A DNA stretch of 64,000 bases, taken from contig JABTUS010000008.1 of assembly GCA_015075305.1 (NCBI GenBank), positions 124,001 through 188,000 on the forward strand, in the 5' to 3' direction. How positions within the stretch are numbered: position 1 is the stretch's first letter; every line of letters begins with the position of its first letter. The stretch comes from Opitutaceae bacterium. Lineage in GTDB: Bacteria; Verrucomicrobiota; Verrucomicrobiia; Opitutales; Opitutaceae. The translations under genes and the position numbers were made by a program. Below, piece by piece: positions 8,344-16,776 of this stretch. The notes under the pieces are model-generated. The model did not search any database. It was not told where the DNA came from and saw only the letters and a program-made list of their open reading frames with translations.

Positions 8344-9834
8344 TCAACGCGGGCTCGCGGGCGGGGGTGTTGAAGGGCTCCAGCGGTCACCGATATGATC
8401 GAGCCAGCGTTGAACCTCCATGGTCAGCTCAGTGACAAGCTTTGGATTGGCGGCTGAAATATCATGAAGTTGGAACGGATCCGCCTTGTCGTCGAAAAGG
8501 CGCACGGGGGGTTCACCATCGCGGCCCTGGCTGAGTATCAGAGTATGTAGGTTGGTGCGGATTCCCCGGTGTCCACCATTGGTCTCATCCATGTAGAGCG
8601 ATGATTTCGGCCTTGCTGTGAAGGGCTGCCCGAGGAGCACGGAGGAATAGTCCGCGCCCTCGACCTGCGTGGGAATGGCGGTCTTGAGCCCCATGAGGCC
8701 GAGCACGGTTGGCATCAGGTCAGCGGTGCCGATGAGCAGGTCGTCCGAGGCGCCCGGGGCGATGTGTCCCGGCCAGCGGAAGATCAGGGGAATTTCAAAC
8801 GCCTCCCTGAAGGCGTAGGGTTTGCTCATCAGGCCGTGACTGCCCATCATGTCGCCATGGTCGCTGGTGAAGACGACAACCGTGTCTTTCGCCAGATTGA
8901 GGCGGTCCAGCAGCTCCAGGATGCGGCCGAGCTGTTCATCCACTCCTGAAATGGCGGCGAAATAGTCGAGCACCGCTGCGCGTGCCGCGGAGCCTGTGCC
9001 TTCCAGTCGCACATTGTCGCGGTTCAAGAGCTCGCGCCAGGTCCTGCCGTGATAGCGCTCGCGCAGGTGGGGTGGAATCTGCGCGTAGGGCGAATGCGGC
9101 GGATTGAGCGACATCCAAAGCGCGAAGGGCTTCGTTGCATCACGCATCCTGCCGTCCCGGTTCTCCAGGTAGCGGAGGGCAAGGTCCGTTTCGTGCGCGG
9201 GGGACCATTCGTCGACGTAGTGAAAATCATTTCGCCCGGCATCGGTTGTCCAGTATCGCGGGCGAAGGTGTTCGTCGTAGGCGTTGTAGGCGTACCAGAA
9301 ATCGATGTGATGCCGATCCTGCTTCGGAGTGAATTCGTCCCATTTGACATCATTCTCCCGTTGGTCCTGGGGCAGGTAGGGCTCATGCGGATGCGTGAGA
9401 TGCCATTTGCCGATGTAGCCGATGTTGTAGCCGGCCCGATGAAGCACGTCGGTGATGCAGTCTTCGTTTCGCCGCAGGTACACGCTGGGTCGCGTGGAGT
9501 TGGCGTTGTGCACGATGCCTGTGGCTGGAGGGTAGCGTCCGGTCATCATCATGCCCCGCCATGGCGTGCACAACGGATAGGTTGACGTCGCTTGCGGCAG
9601 GTAGATGCCCTCCCGCGCAAGGCGGTCGATGTTCGGCGTATGGACGGGATCTTCTCCAACAAATCCCATGGCCTGACGGCGCATCTGATCCGGAAAGATA
9701 AAAAGCAGGTTTGGGCGCCTGGGGGGAGGGGCGGAGGAATCGTTTCCCGCGCCGAGACCTGAGGGCGCCAAGAACCCCACCGCCAGCAAAAGCACGATGG
9801 TGGATGGCGTATATCGTTGGAAGAATTCCTGCAT
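8344..9834 (-). CDS. secreted sulfatase (FGly type, S1 family), distal gene of the GAG operon
   Basis: Signal peptide ending near residue 30, then the sulfatase fold: NLLFIFPDQMRRQAMGF (metal-binding Asp), CTPWR at residues 89-93 with Cys89 as the residue converted to formylglycine, GKWHL, and VFTSDHGDMMGSHG carrying further metal ligands. Length is 496 aa. It is the third gene of a leftward set: PL8 lyase, sulfatase, this sulfatase, with 21 nt between the two sulfatases. Context suggests removal of O-sulfate from chondroitin/dermatan fragments, but the position hydrolysed cannot be read from the sequence. It needs a formylglycine-generating enzyme or anaerobic maturase, neither of which is in the window. 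Confidence 0.92.
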   Translation of the reverse strand: MQEFFQRYTPSTIVLLLAVGFLAPSGLGAGNDSSAPPPRRPNLLFIFPDQMRRQAMGFVGEDPVHTPNIDRLAREGIYLPQATSTYPLCTPWRGMMMTGRYPPATGIVHNANSTRPSVYLRRNEDCITDVLHRAGYNIGYIGKWHLTHPHEPYLPQDQRENDVKWDEFTPKQDRHHIDFWYAYNAYDEHLRPRYWTTDAGRNDFHYVDEWSPAHETDLALRYLENRDGRMRDATKPFALWMSLNPPHSPYAQIPPHLRERYHGRTWRELLNRDNVRLEGTGSAARAAVLDYFAAISGVDEQLGRILELLDRLNLAKDTVVVFTSDHGDMMGSHGLMSKPYAFREAFEIPLIFRWPGHIAPGASDDLLIGTADLMPTVLGLMGLKTAIPTQVEGADYSSVLLGQPFTARPKSSLYMDETNGGHRGIRTNLHTLILSQGRDGEPPVRLFDDKADPFQLHDISAANPKLVTELTMEVQRWLDHIGDRWSPSTPPPASPR

Positions 9835-9855
9835 CGGAGGAGGCGTTGTTGTCGG

Positions 9856-11229
9856 TTATCGTGGTGGGTTCATCTGTGCTCCGACGTCCTTCAGCCAGCG
9901 ATCAAGACGCGTACCCAGTGCTCGGCGTTTTTCGGAGTGAGTGCGGGCAAGATCCTCCTTCTCGGAGGGGTCATCCCGCAGATTGTAGAGCTCTTCATGA
10001 TTGTCCTCGTAGAATCGAATGAGTTTCCAGTCGCCCACGTGCGCCACGCTGTAGGGGGACACCTTGCCGCCGAACCAGTAGTGGGGGTAGTGCCAGAAGA
10101 GGGCGTCGCGCGACAGGTCGCTGTGTCCTCGAAGCACAGATGCGAAACTCATGCCGTCAATGGCATGGGAGACGGGCGGCAGACCGGCCAGCTCCAGGAG
10201 CGTTGGCAGAAAATCATGGCTGATGACGGGCGTGTCGCAGACCGTGCCGCGTTTCACACCGGGCGCCCACATGAGCAGGGGAACGCGCAGCCCGCCTTCG
10301 TAGGGGTAGCCTTTCCCCAGGCGGAGAGCGCCATTGGCCGTGGCCGGGGGATTTCCGAAATGCACCGCACCGCCGTTGTCCGAGGTGAAGACGACAATGG
10401 TGTTCTCCTCGAGGTGTAAGTCCCGCAGCTTCTGGCGCAGGCGTCCCACGCTGTCATCCACGCTTCGAAGCATCGCGGCATAGACCGCGTTGCCCTGGCC
10501 ATCGGCAGGCGCGTGCTTGGATGCGTTCTCAATATCCTCCGGCTTGCCCATGAGCGGGCCGTGCACGGCATAGTGAGGCAGGTAGAGGAAGAAGGGCCGG
10601 GTGCGATGATCCTCGATGAAACGAAGTGCCTCATTCGTAAGCCGGTCAGTGAGGTATTCGCCTGGACTGCCGCCTCGCTCCGCGAGGCCCGGGACCTCAT
10701 GGGCCTGGCCTTTCCTTCCGTATGGCCAGAAGTAGGATGCGGGCTGGCCAGTGTCTCCGCCGCCGATGTTGATGTCGAAGCCGTAGTCCCTGGGTGAGTG
10801 ACCGCCTCCCAGATGCCACTTGCCGATGCTCGCGGTCGCGTAGCCGTGCGCCTTCAAAACCTCAGCCAGTGTGACCTCTGAAAGCGGCAGCGATTTCTGC
10901 CAGGCCGGCAGCAGCAGGCGGCTGCCGGCCGGTTCCTTCTCACCCGGAATCCAGTCCGTCAGATGAAGTCTTGCCGGCGCCTTTCCAGTTAGAATCGCCG
11001 CTCGGGAGGGTGAGCAGACTGCGCAGGATGCGTAGGCCCGGGTGAATTTGACTCCATCGGCGGCGAGTTGGTCGAGATTCGGAGTCTGATAGTAGCGGCT
11101 GCCAAAGCATCCGCCGTCGGCGGCACCCATGTCATCGATGAGAATGAAGATGATGTTCGGCGGCGCGGCCTTCGCGGCTCCAGGAGAAAGCAGCAGCAGG
11201 CAGGCAAGTGCGGCGATGGAAGTTTTCAT
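9856..11229 (-). CDS. secreted sulfatase (FGly type, S1 family, GalNAc-6-sulfatase-like), second gene of the GAG operon
   Basis: From the ATG at 11229 the protein begins MKTSIAALACLLLLSPGAAKA, a signal peptide; an ATG at 11250, 3 nt before the preceding gene's end, would add seven residues. Sulfatase motifs: NIIFILIDDMGAADGG (metal Asp pair), CSPSR at 72-76 with formylglycine precursor Cys72, ASIGKWHLGG, and VFTSDNGGAVHFG. This style is common among enzymes annotated as N-acetylgalactosamine-6-sulfatase; that is a resemblance, not a proven specificity. Its tight spacing after the PL8 lyase indicates cotranscription and a role in desulfating lyase products. Confidence 0.92.
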   Translation of the reverse strand: MKTSIAALACLLLLSPGAAKAAPPNIIFILIDDMGAADGGCFGSRYYQTPNLDQLAADGVKFTRAYASCAVCSPSRAAILTGKAPARLHLTDWIPGEKEPAGSRLLLPAWQKSLPLSEVTLAEVLKAHGYATASIGKWHLGGGHSPRDYGFDINIGGGDTGQPASYFWPYGRKGQAHEVPGLAERGGSPGEYLTDRLTNEALRFIEDHRTRPFFLYLPHYAVHGPLMGKPEDIENASKHAPADGQGNAVYAAMLRSVDDSVGRLRQKLRDLHLEENTIVVFTSDNGGAVHFGNPPATANGALRLGKGYPYEGGLRVPLLMWAPGVKRGTVCDTPVISHDFLPTLLELAGLPPVSHAIDGMSFASVLRGHSDLSRDALFWHYPHYWFGGKVSPYSVAHVGDWKLIRFYEDNHEELYNLRDDPSEKEDLARTHSEKRRALGTRLDRWLKDVGAQMNPPR

Positions 11230-11252
11230 GAAGTTTGGAGATTGAACCATTC

Positions 11253-14200
11253 TCAGGGCTGTGCGGCGAGTTTGACTTCGACGGGCAGTCCATCCCTGCA
11301 GGTGAATTCGAGAGTCGTGCGGCCGGATTCGTGGGAAACGACATGCACGCGGTTTTCTGGTTGAACGACAACGAAGCGGCCGGCGAGTTTCACCTGCACG
11401 CGCGAGGGCGAACTGGCGGCATGAAACCACTTTCTCGAGTAGATGCTGACCTCCCGCTGGCTCCCGTCCGGTGTCACCTGATCAGACTCGCGTCCGGCAT
11501 AGAGGTGAAGATCCGGGTCGCAGACGCTGAGTGTGAGGCCGCTTTCATTTGAACGCACCATGACCAGCGCGGGTGTATCGACCGCTTCCACGGCGAGCCC
11601 GGTGTCGGTGACGGGTTCGAAGCAGGCCATCGCAAGTATGCCTGTTTCGAGATCCCTGACGATGTGGGCGTGATTGTCCCGGCGGAGTATTTGGACGGGC
11701 GCGCCGCCCTTCTGATGAAGAGACTCGCCGAAATCGCGCAGGCGCTGGGCAGACGGCTGGATAAGAATGGCGTAGGCGTATCCAGCGTCCTGGGGAGCTG
11801 TGCCGTGGTCCAGCCAGGCGAGGACGAAATCGCCGGAGGTGGCCTGCTTGTCGTTGTTGCTGCGCGAGGTCTGGTTCGACTTGGCGATGCGGAGGGTGCT
11901 GTCCGAGAGGACAAAGTAGGCGTTGCCGATGGTGTCGGCGAGCCGGGTCCCGTATGCGTTGTTCTTTTCGAATCGGGAGGGAAAGTCGGCCATGACCGAC
12001 TGGTCGTTGACGGGCACCGGTGAGTTTCGCTGCCGGAGGTGATGCTGGAAAAGGGTGGTCCGGGTGTCATGGTTCGCATCGCTGTTTGTGATGCCCGTGC
12101 CGAGGAGCACGATGTGGTCCTCAAGGAGGAAGACGGATTTGCGGGCGCGATGCGATCCGTCGTACTTCGCGTGCTCGTGCAGCTTCATGGCGAAGAGTCC
12201 GTTGGAATGCTCCAGGCTGCAGCCGCCGGCGAACGCCTCGTCGCTGAGCAGCATTTCCTCGAAGCCGCTGTAAGCATCGACATTCCTGACGCGGGCGCGG
12301 AGGAGGTCGAGCGGCAGGTGGATCGTGGTTGTGCCGGGCCAGCAGTTCCAGTCCCAGCCGTTTTCAGAAAAGCCGCTGTCATGGAGGTTCACGGGACTGC
12401 CGCCTGCGAGAATTTCAACCTGGCCGTAGGCGAGGTACCGTCCGAAGACGTTGGCGGTGGGATAGATTTCCGAACCCCAGAGGTAGCGGTTGAAGCCGCG
12501 CGCGGTGACGAGCCAGTGGGCGCGGCGATGCGCCGCCGTCGTGGCGTAGCTCAGTGTGAGGTGTCCGGTCGGCGCAGGCTCCGGATCGACAGGAGGAAGA
12601 TTTGGGAAGATGGCGGACGATTCACCTGCGGGGACGGAGTCGGATGCATTGGCGAGGCGACGCCAGACGGCGCCGATCTCCGCATCGAAGGGTTCTCGGC
12701 CGTCCGGTGTGCCGGCGTTCGCGAGAAAACGGTAGGGGTCCGGAGACAGGGTGAACGTGGCGTTAGGATGCCGCCCGGAGAGGCTGAGAGGCCACTGCAG
12801 AACGTTGCTGTGAAACCGCAGATTGAGCATCGCCTGCCGGAGGCTCGCGTGGCCGGGTTCCGGCACGCGCAGGGAGGTGTTCCCGAAAAGCCAGAGCGCC
12901 TGCGCCGCTCCGAGGATTCCGCCCTCGGCGTAGGCGGGGTAGTGATTGGCGTGGTGAAGGATTGATCCGTCGATCTTGATTCCACCGGCGAGTCCGATGC
13001 AGGGCTCAAGAGAGCGGCCAAGCCACCGCGAGGTGGCATGCAGCGCACGCGCGCGCTCGTTTTCGTCCCCGATCATCAACTGGGCGGCGATCTGGCCGAG
13101 GAGCGTTGTATTCAGAGTGTCGATACTGACACCGTTGACTTCATCGAGCGGACCATAGGCCTTGCCGACGCCGCTGAGCCACGCCATCGCCTTGCGGACT
13201 TCGGTGAGACGTCCCGATGCGCTCAGTTCGTCACGCATGAGAAAGAGGGCCGGGTAGTAGAGCCGGTTGTTGTAGCCGAGGTGGTGGAGCGTGCCCATGC
13301 CGCTTCCGTCGGCCCAGCCCTGGTCCAGCAGGTGATCGCTGAGGTCCATGAACATTCCGAGCAGTTCCGCGCGGAACCCGGAGTCGCCCGTGCTTCGATG
13401 GGCCTGGGCCAGATCGAAAAGAAGCCGGGAGCAGGTCTGCAGCCCGTTCCCTCGACTCGATTCGGTGCGCTCCAATGATCCCGCGGGGTAGGCGGCGTAT
13501 TCATGGGGATAGGACACGGCGCGCCCGATGATGCCGTCCGGGGTGCGGCGGATTCCCCATTCCTTGAAACGCGCGCGCAATCTGGTCATGGCGGTGGAAT
13601 CGACTCGTGTCGGGCGTGAGAAGAGCTGCTCGTAGCGCTGGGCAAGGGTGCGTGCGGCATTGACCGCATCGGACGGAAGCGGAAGGGAGGGAATGGGTTC
13701 ACGGTCGAAGCGGTACAGGCCGAGCCAGTGGTCGTTGGCATCGGTGGGCAGGCAGGAATTGACAAAGGGCACCTGTCTGTCGCGGGTGTGGTGTCGCGCG
13801 TCGATCGGCTGCGAGAAGACCATCGAATCGAGGAACAGGGTGCCGCCGTTTCCCCCTTCGGGAGCGACGATTCGCAGGGTGTCCATGCCGTCGACCGGTT
13901 TGCCCTGCATGTCGCGTTCGAAGGCGACCCAGCAGGTGCGCCAGCCTGTGAAGTCGAGTCCGAAGTCGAACCAGCAGTTGCGTTCCGAACCGCGTCCGAA
14001 TTCAAACCTCAGGACGTTGCCGGGCCTTTGAGCGGGATTGTAGACCCAGACTATGAATGTGCTGAGCGCGTTGTTTGCCGCACCGGGCGCATAGGGCGTG
14101 AATGCGATGGGGTGGGAAAAGGTAAGGGCGGCGCCGGCCCGCCAGTCCCACCGCAGACTCTGCCGACCGTACTTGGCGTGTTCGGTCGTGACGCGCACCG

Positions 14201-14342
14201 AGGCCCCTGCATGAAGCGAGGCGGGCGGTGTGGAGTCCTCAAATGAGAGGACCGAAGTGGAGGCGGAGGCCATCCCTGTGCAGGAAATGGCGGCGAGGGC
14301 TCCCAGGGCGCGGGGAGGCATCCGAAAAAATCCGGCGGGCAT
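11253..14342 (-). CDS. polysaccharide lyase family 8, chondroitinase ABC-like
   Basis: A 1029-residue secreted lyase. The N-terminal ~200 residues form a jelly-roll-like module (LSFEDS, VWVYNPAQRPGNVLRF, WFDFGLDFTGWRTCWV), as in chondroitinase ABC. A helical catalytic domain follows and then beta-sandwich domains to the C-terminus. HHANHYPAY at about 463-471 and SGRHP at about 522-526 give His464, Tyr471 and Arg524, which fit in order and spacing the catalytic His501, Tyr508 and Arg560 known for Proteus chondroitinase ABC I. The NCWPGTTTIHLP and LLSDEAFAGG stretches are also family-like. It would cleave uronic acid-hexosamine linkages by beta elimination. First gene of the leftward operon, opposite an N-acetylhexosamine kinase. 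Chondroitin or dermatan is likeliest; hyaluronan is possible. Confidence 0.9.
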   Translation of the reverse strand: MPAGFFRMPPRALGALAAISCTGMASASTSVLSFEDSTPPASLHAGASVRVTTEHAKYGRQSLRWDWRAGAALTFSHPIAFTPYAPGAANNALSTFIVWVYNPAQRPGNVLRFEFGRGSERNCWFDFGLDFTGWRTCWVAFERDMQGKPVDGMDTLRIVAPEGGNGGTLFLDSMVFSQPIDARHHTRDRQVPFVNSCLPTDANDHWLGLYRFDREPIPSLPLPSDAVNAARTLAQRYEQLFSRPTRVDSTAMTRLRARFKEWGIRRTPDGIIGRAVSYPHEYAAYPAGSLERTESSRGNGLQTCSRLLFDLAQAHRSTGDSGFRAELLGMFMDLSDHLLDQGWADGSGMGTLHHLGYNNRLYYPALFLMRDELSASGRLTEVRKAMAWLSGVGKAYGPLDEVNGVSIDTLNTTLLGQIAAQLMIGDENERARALHATSRWLGRSLEPCIGLAGGIKIDGSILHHANHYPAYAEGGILGAAQALWLFGNTSLRVPEPGHASLRQAMLNLRFHSNVLQWPLSLSGRHPNATFTLSPDPYRFLANAGTPDGREPFDAEIGAVWRRLANASDSVPAGESSAIFPNLPPVDPEPAPTGHLTLSYATTAAHRRAHWLVTARGFNRYLWGSEIYPTANVFGRYLAYGQVEILAGGSPVNLHDSGFSENGWDWNCWPGTTTIHLPLDLLRARVRNVDAYSGFEEMLLSDEAFAGGCSLEHSNGLFAMKLHEHAKYDGSHRARKSVFLLEDHIVLLGTGITNSDANHDTRTTLFQHHLRQRNSPVPVNDQSVMADFPSRFEKNNAYGTRLADTIGNAYFVLSDSTLRIAKSNQTSRSNNDKQATSGDFVLAWLDHGTAPQDAGYAYAILIQPSAQRLRDFGESLHQKGGAPVQILRRDNHAHIVRDLETGILAMACFEPVTDTGLAVEAVDTPALVMVRSNESGLTLSVCDPDLHLYAGRESDQVTPDGSQREVSIYSRKWFHAASSPSRVQVKLAGRFVVVQPENRVHVVSHESGRTTLEFTCRDGLPVEVKLAAQP

Positions 14343-14498
14343 GATCCTCCTGAGTCCTCAATCGGGCGCGGAGTCAAACCTTGCACGACTTGCGCCGTTG
14401 AGCCGGCGAATTCCGCGGGATTGGAGCGAAGGGAGCTCGCGGCATGCGGGGTCGCGGGTCCGCTTGTCTCTGCGATGCACCCGATGAACGGAATCTAT

Positions 14499-14536
14499 TA
14501 TGATAAAAAATATGATAACTTGACATAATCGATTAT
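14499..14536. promoter_or_regulatory. A+T-rich divergent control region between the lyase/sulfatase operon and the kinase/epimerase operon
   Basis: In the 213-nt gap between two divergent operons there is a sharp A+T-rich patch. It contains TATGATAA twice as a direct repeat (14499-14506 and 14511-14518, 12 nt apart), a TTGACA hexamer at 14520-14525, and a perfect 12-nt palindrome ATAATCGATTAT at 14525-14536 with a central CG, the style of a LacI-family operator. The direct repeat would suit an AraC-type dimer; an AraC gene (18729) and a LacI gene (20876) lie in the same locus. Seen: the repeats. Inferred: their use as operators. Confidence 0.5.
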
Positions 14537-14555
14537 TTCCCCCGAAGCTAGGCCC

Positions 14556-15698
14556 ATGAGCCACCCCTCCAGCCTTCCGACCGTTGAGCTCGCACGCGTT
14601 GCCGGCGCGTTTCAGCTTCACGGTCGTTTTGTCGAGGGTGCGCCCTATGGAAGCGGTCACATCAATGACACCTTCGTCATCTCGATGAACCAGGCGGGGC
14701 GGACGGTGCGCTACCTGTTTCAGCGCATCAATCACAGGATATTCAAGGATGTGCCGGCGCTCATGGAGAACATCCAGCGCGTGACCGACCACGCGGCTCG
14801 CGGAGCTGAAAAGGGAGGCGGCGACTCGCGCAGCGTGCTGACGCTCGTCCGTGCGCGGGACGGCGCCGCCTGGCATCGCGACCAGCACGGGGCGTTCTGG
14901 CGGTGCTACCTTTTCATAGAAAACGCGCGGACCTACGACCTGGTCGGGAATTCCCGGCAGGCGTTTGAGGCGGCGCGCGCCTTCGGGGAGTTTCAGCGAA
15001 TGCTGGTCGACCTCCCGGGAGCCAGGTTGCACGAAACCATACCGGGATTTCACGACACGCGCGCCCGCCTTGCGCTGCTCAAACGGGCGGTCGCTGCAGA
15101 CCGGGCGGGGCGGGTGCGCTCGGTTCAGAAGGAGATTGATTTCGCGCTGGCGCGCGAGCCGGTCGCCGGGGTGATCCTGGACCTGATGGCCCGGGGGGAG
15201 ATGCCGGAGCGCATCACCCACAATGACACAAAGTTCAACAATGTGATGCTGGATGATGCGACCTCGCACGCTGTGTGCGTGATCGACCTGGACACCGTCA
15301 TGCCGGGATCAGCCCTCTATGATTTTGGCGACATGGTGCGCTCGGCCACCAACGCGGCGGCGGAGGATGAGCGCGATGTCGCCAAGGTCGCGATGCGCAT
15401 GGAAATCTATGAAGGCCTCGTCGCCGGTTACGCAGCCTCGGCCGGATCATTTCTCAACGCCGCGGAGCGCGCTCATCTGGCGTTCGCGGGAAAACTCATC
15501 ACCTACGAGATCGGACTGCGGTTTCTCACCGATCACCTCGAGGGGGATGTGTATTTCAAGACGAAGCGTCCGGAGCACAATCTCGACAGGTGCCGGACGC
15601 AGTTTGCGCTCGTGGCCAGCATCGAGCGGCAGGAGGCGGAGATGCAGGCGCTGGCGGACCGCGTGTTGAAGGCGGCGGCGGGCGGCGGGGGACGCTGA
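14556..15698 (+). CDS. N-acetylhexosamine 1-kinase-like phosphotransferase (NahK/APH fold)
   Basis: A 380-residue aminoglycoside-phosphotransferase-fold kinase. The N-terminus (GAPYGSGHINDTFVI, RYLFQRINHRIFKDV) resembles N-acetylhexosamine 1-kinase of bifidobacteria. The catalytic loop THNDTKFNNVMLD at about 221-233 and the metal-binding IDLDTVMPG and LYDFGDMVR are present. NahK-type enzymes phosphorylate GalNAc or GlcNAc at C1 with ATP. It is the first gene rightward from the divergent promoter and is followed after 1 nt by an epimerase. Since chondroitin lyase products contain GalNAc, a GalNAc kinase role fits. Uridylyltransferase, the next enzyme expected, is not in the window. Another sugar or a choline-type substrate cannot be excluded. 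Confidence 0.78.
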   Translation: MSHPSSLPTVELARVAGAFQLHGRFVEGAPYGSGHINDTFVISMNQAGRTVRYLFQRINHRIFKDVPALMENIQRVTDHAARGAEKGGGDSRSVLTLVRARDGAAWHRDQHGAFWRCYLFIENARTYDLVGNSRQAFEAARAFGEFQRMLVDLPGARLHETIPGFHDTRARLALLKRAVAADRAGRVRSVQKEIDFALAREPVAGVILDLMARGEMPERITHNDTKFNNVMLDDATSHAVCVIDLDTVMPGSALYDFGDMVRSATNAAAEDERDVAKVAMRMEIYEGLVAGYAASAGSFLNAAERAHLAFAGKLITYEIGLRFLTDHLEGDVYFKTKRPEHNLDRCRTQFALVASIERQEAEMQALADRVLKAAAGGGGR

Positions 15699-15699
15699 C

Positions 15700-16635
15700 A
15701 TGAAGGCGCTCATCACAGGCGGCGCGGGGTTCATTGGCAGCCATATCGCACAGGCGCTCCAGGGGCGCGCCGAGGTGCGCGTGCTGGACAATCTGAGAAG
15801 CGGCCACCGGCGCAATCTCGCGGGTTTGAAGGTGGAGTTTGTGGAAGGATCGATTCTTGACCGCGAGGCGGTGCGTGCGGCCGTGCGTGGGGTTGACCAC
15901 GTGTTTCATCTGGCGGCGATGGTCAGCGTGCCGGAATCGGTGGGGAAGATTCACGAGTGCGTGGCTCTCAATGTAACCGGGCTGCTCAATGTGCTGGAGG
16001 CCTCCGCGGATGCGGGTGTTCGCAAACTGTGCTTCAGTTCCTCCGCCGCGGTCTATGGCAACAATCCGATCGTGCCCAAGGTGGAGAACATGCTCCCCGA
16101 GCCGCGGAGTCCCTATGCCGTGACGAAGCTGGACGGAGAATACTACTGCCGCCAGTTCGCCGAGGACGGCCGGCTTGAGACCGTGGCGTTGCGCTTCTTC
16201 AATGTCTTCGGGCCGCGGCAGGATCCCGGCAGCGCCTATGCGGCCGCAGTGCCGATCTTCATGCAGAAGGCGCTCAGGGATGAACCGCTCACCATTTATG
16301 GCGACGGCGGGCAGACGCGGGATTTCGTTTACGTGAAGGATATTGCCGCGGCGAATATTTTTGCGGCGACGACCCCGGGGCTGACGGGGGTATTCAACGC
16401 CGGCTATGGCGGCCAAATCACCGTGCTGGAGCTGGCCCGTCAGATCATCGCCTGCGCGGGATCGCGTTCGGAAATCCATCACGCGCCGGAGCGAGCGGGG
16501 GATGTGCGGCACTCCCGGGCCAGCGTCGACGCCCTGCATGCCGCCGGTTTTCGACCGGTCAGCTCCTTTGAAGAGGGCCTTGCGGAGACACTGGCGTACT
16601 TTCGCGATCGGAGTACGGCCGGGCAAGGGTCATGA
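15700..16635 (+). CDS. NAD-dependent epimerase, UDP-hexosamine 4-epimerase-like
   Basis: Extended short-chain dehydrogenase of 311 aa: nucleotide-binding TGGAGFIG at 7-14, catalytic Ser in FSSSAAVYG and YAVTK with the Tyr/Lys pair, and a RFFNVFGPRQDP segment as in UDP-glucose and UDP-N-acetylglucosamine 4-epimerases (WbpP type). The start ATG is 1 nt after the kinase stop, so translation is probably coupled. Together the pair suggests conversion of GalNAc-1-phosphate-derived UDP-GalNAc to UDP-GlcNAc. A role in surface glycan synthesis is the alternative, but the location opposite a chondroitinase favours catabolism. Confidence 0.83.
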   Translation: MKALITGGAGFIGSHIAQALQGRAEVRVLDNLRSGHRRNLAGLKVEFVEGSILDREAVRAAVRGVDHVFHLAAMVSVPESVGKIHECVALNVTGLLNVLEASADAGVRKLCFSSSAAVYGNNPIVPKVENMLPEPRSPYAVTKLDGEYYCRQFAEDGRLETVALRFFNVFGPRQDPGSAYAAAVPIFMQKALRDEPLTIYGDGGQTRDFVYVKDIAAANIFAATTPGLTGVFNAGYGGQITVLELARQIIACAGSRSEIHHAPERAGDVRHSRASVDALHAAGFRPVSSFEEGLAETLAYFRDRSTAGQGS

Positions 16636-16776
16636 TTGCGCCTGCGCCATCCCACTCCAAGCTCTGCGTTGACTTCGCGCGCGCCAATTCCGCCCCGCCT
16701 TTGGAAACAGAAGAAGTGCATTGAATGACAAGATGGCGCGGCCGTCATTGGACCTCGCTCAAACCCCGGATTACCC

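Noticed and set aside
12039-12965. 308-aa frame on the + strand inside the lyase gene
   Set aside because: Antisense shadow of the PL8 gene; no start context or domain.
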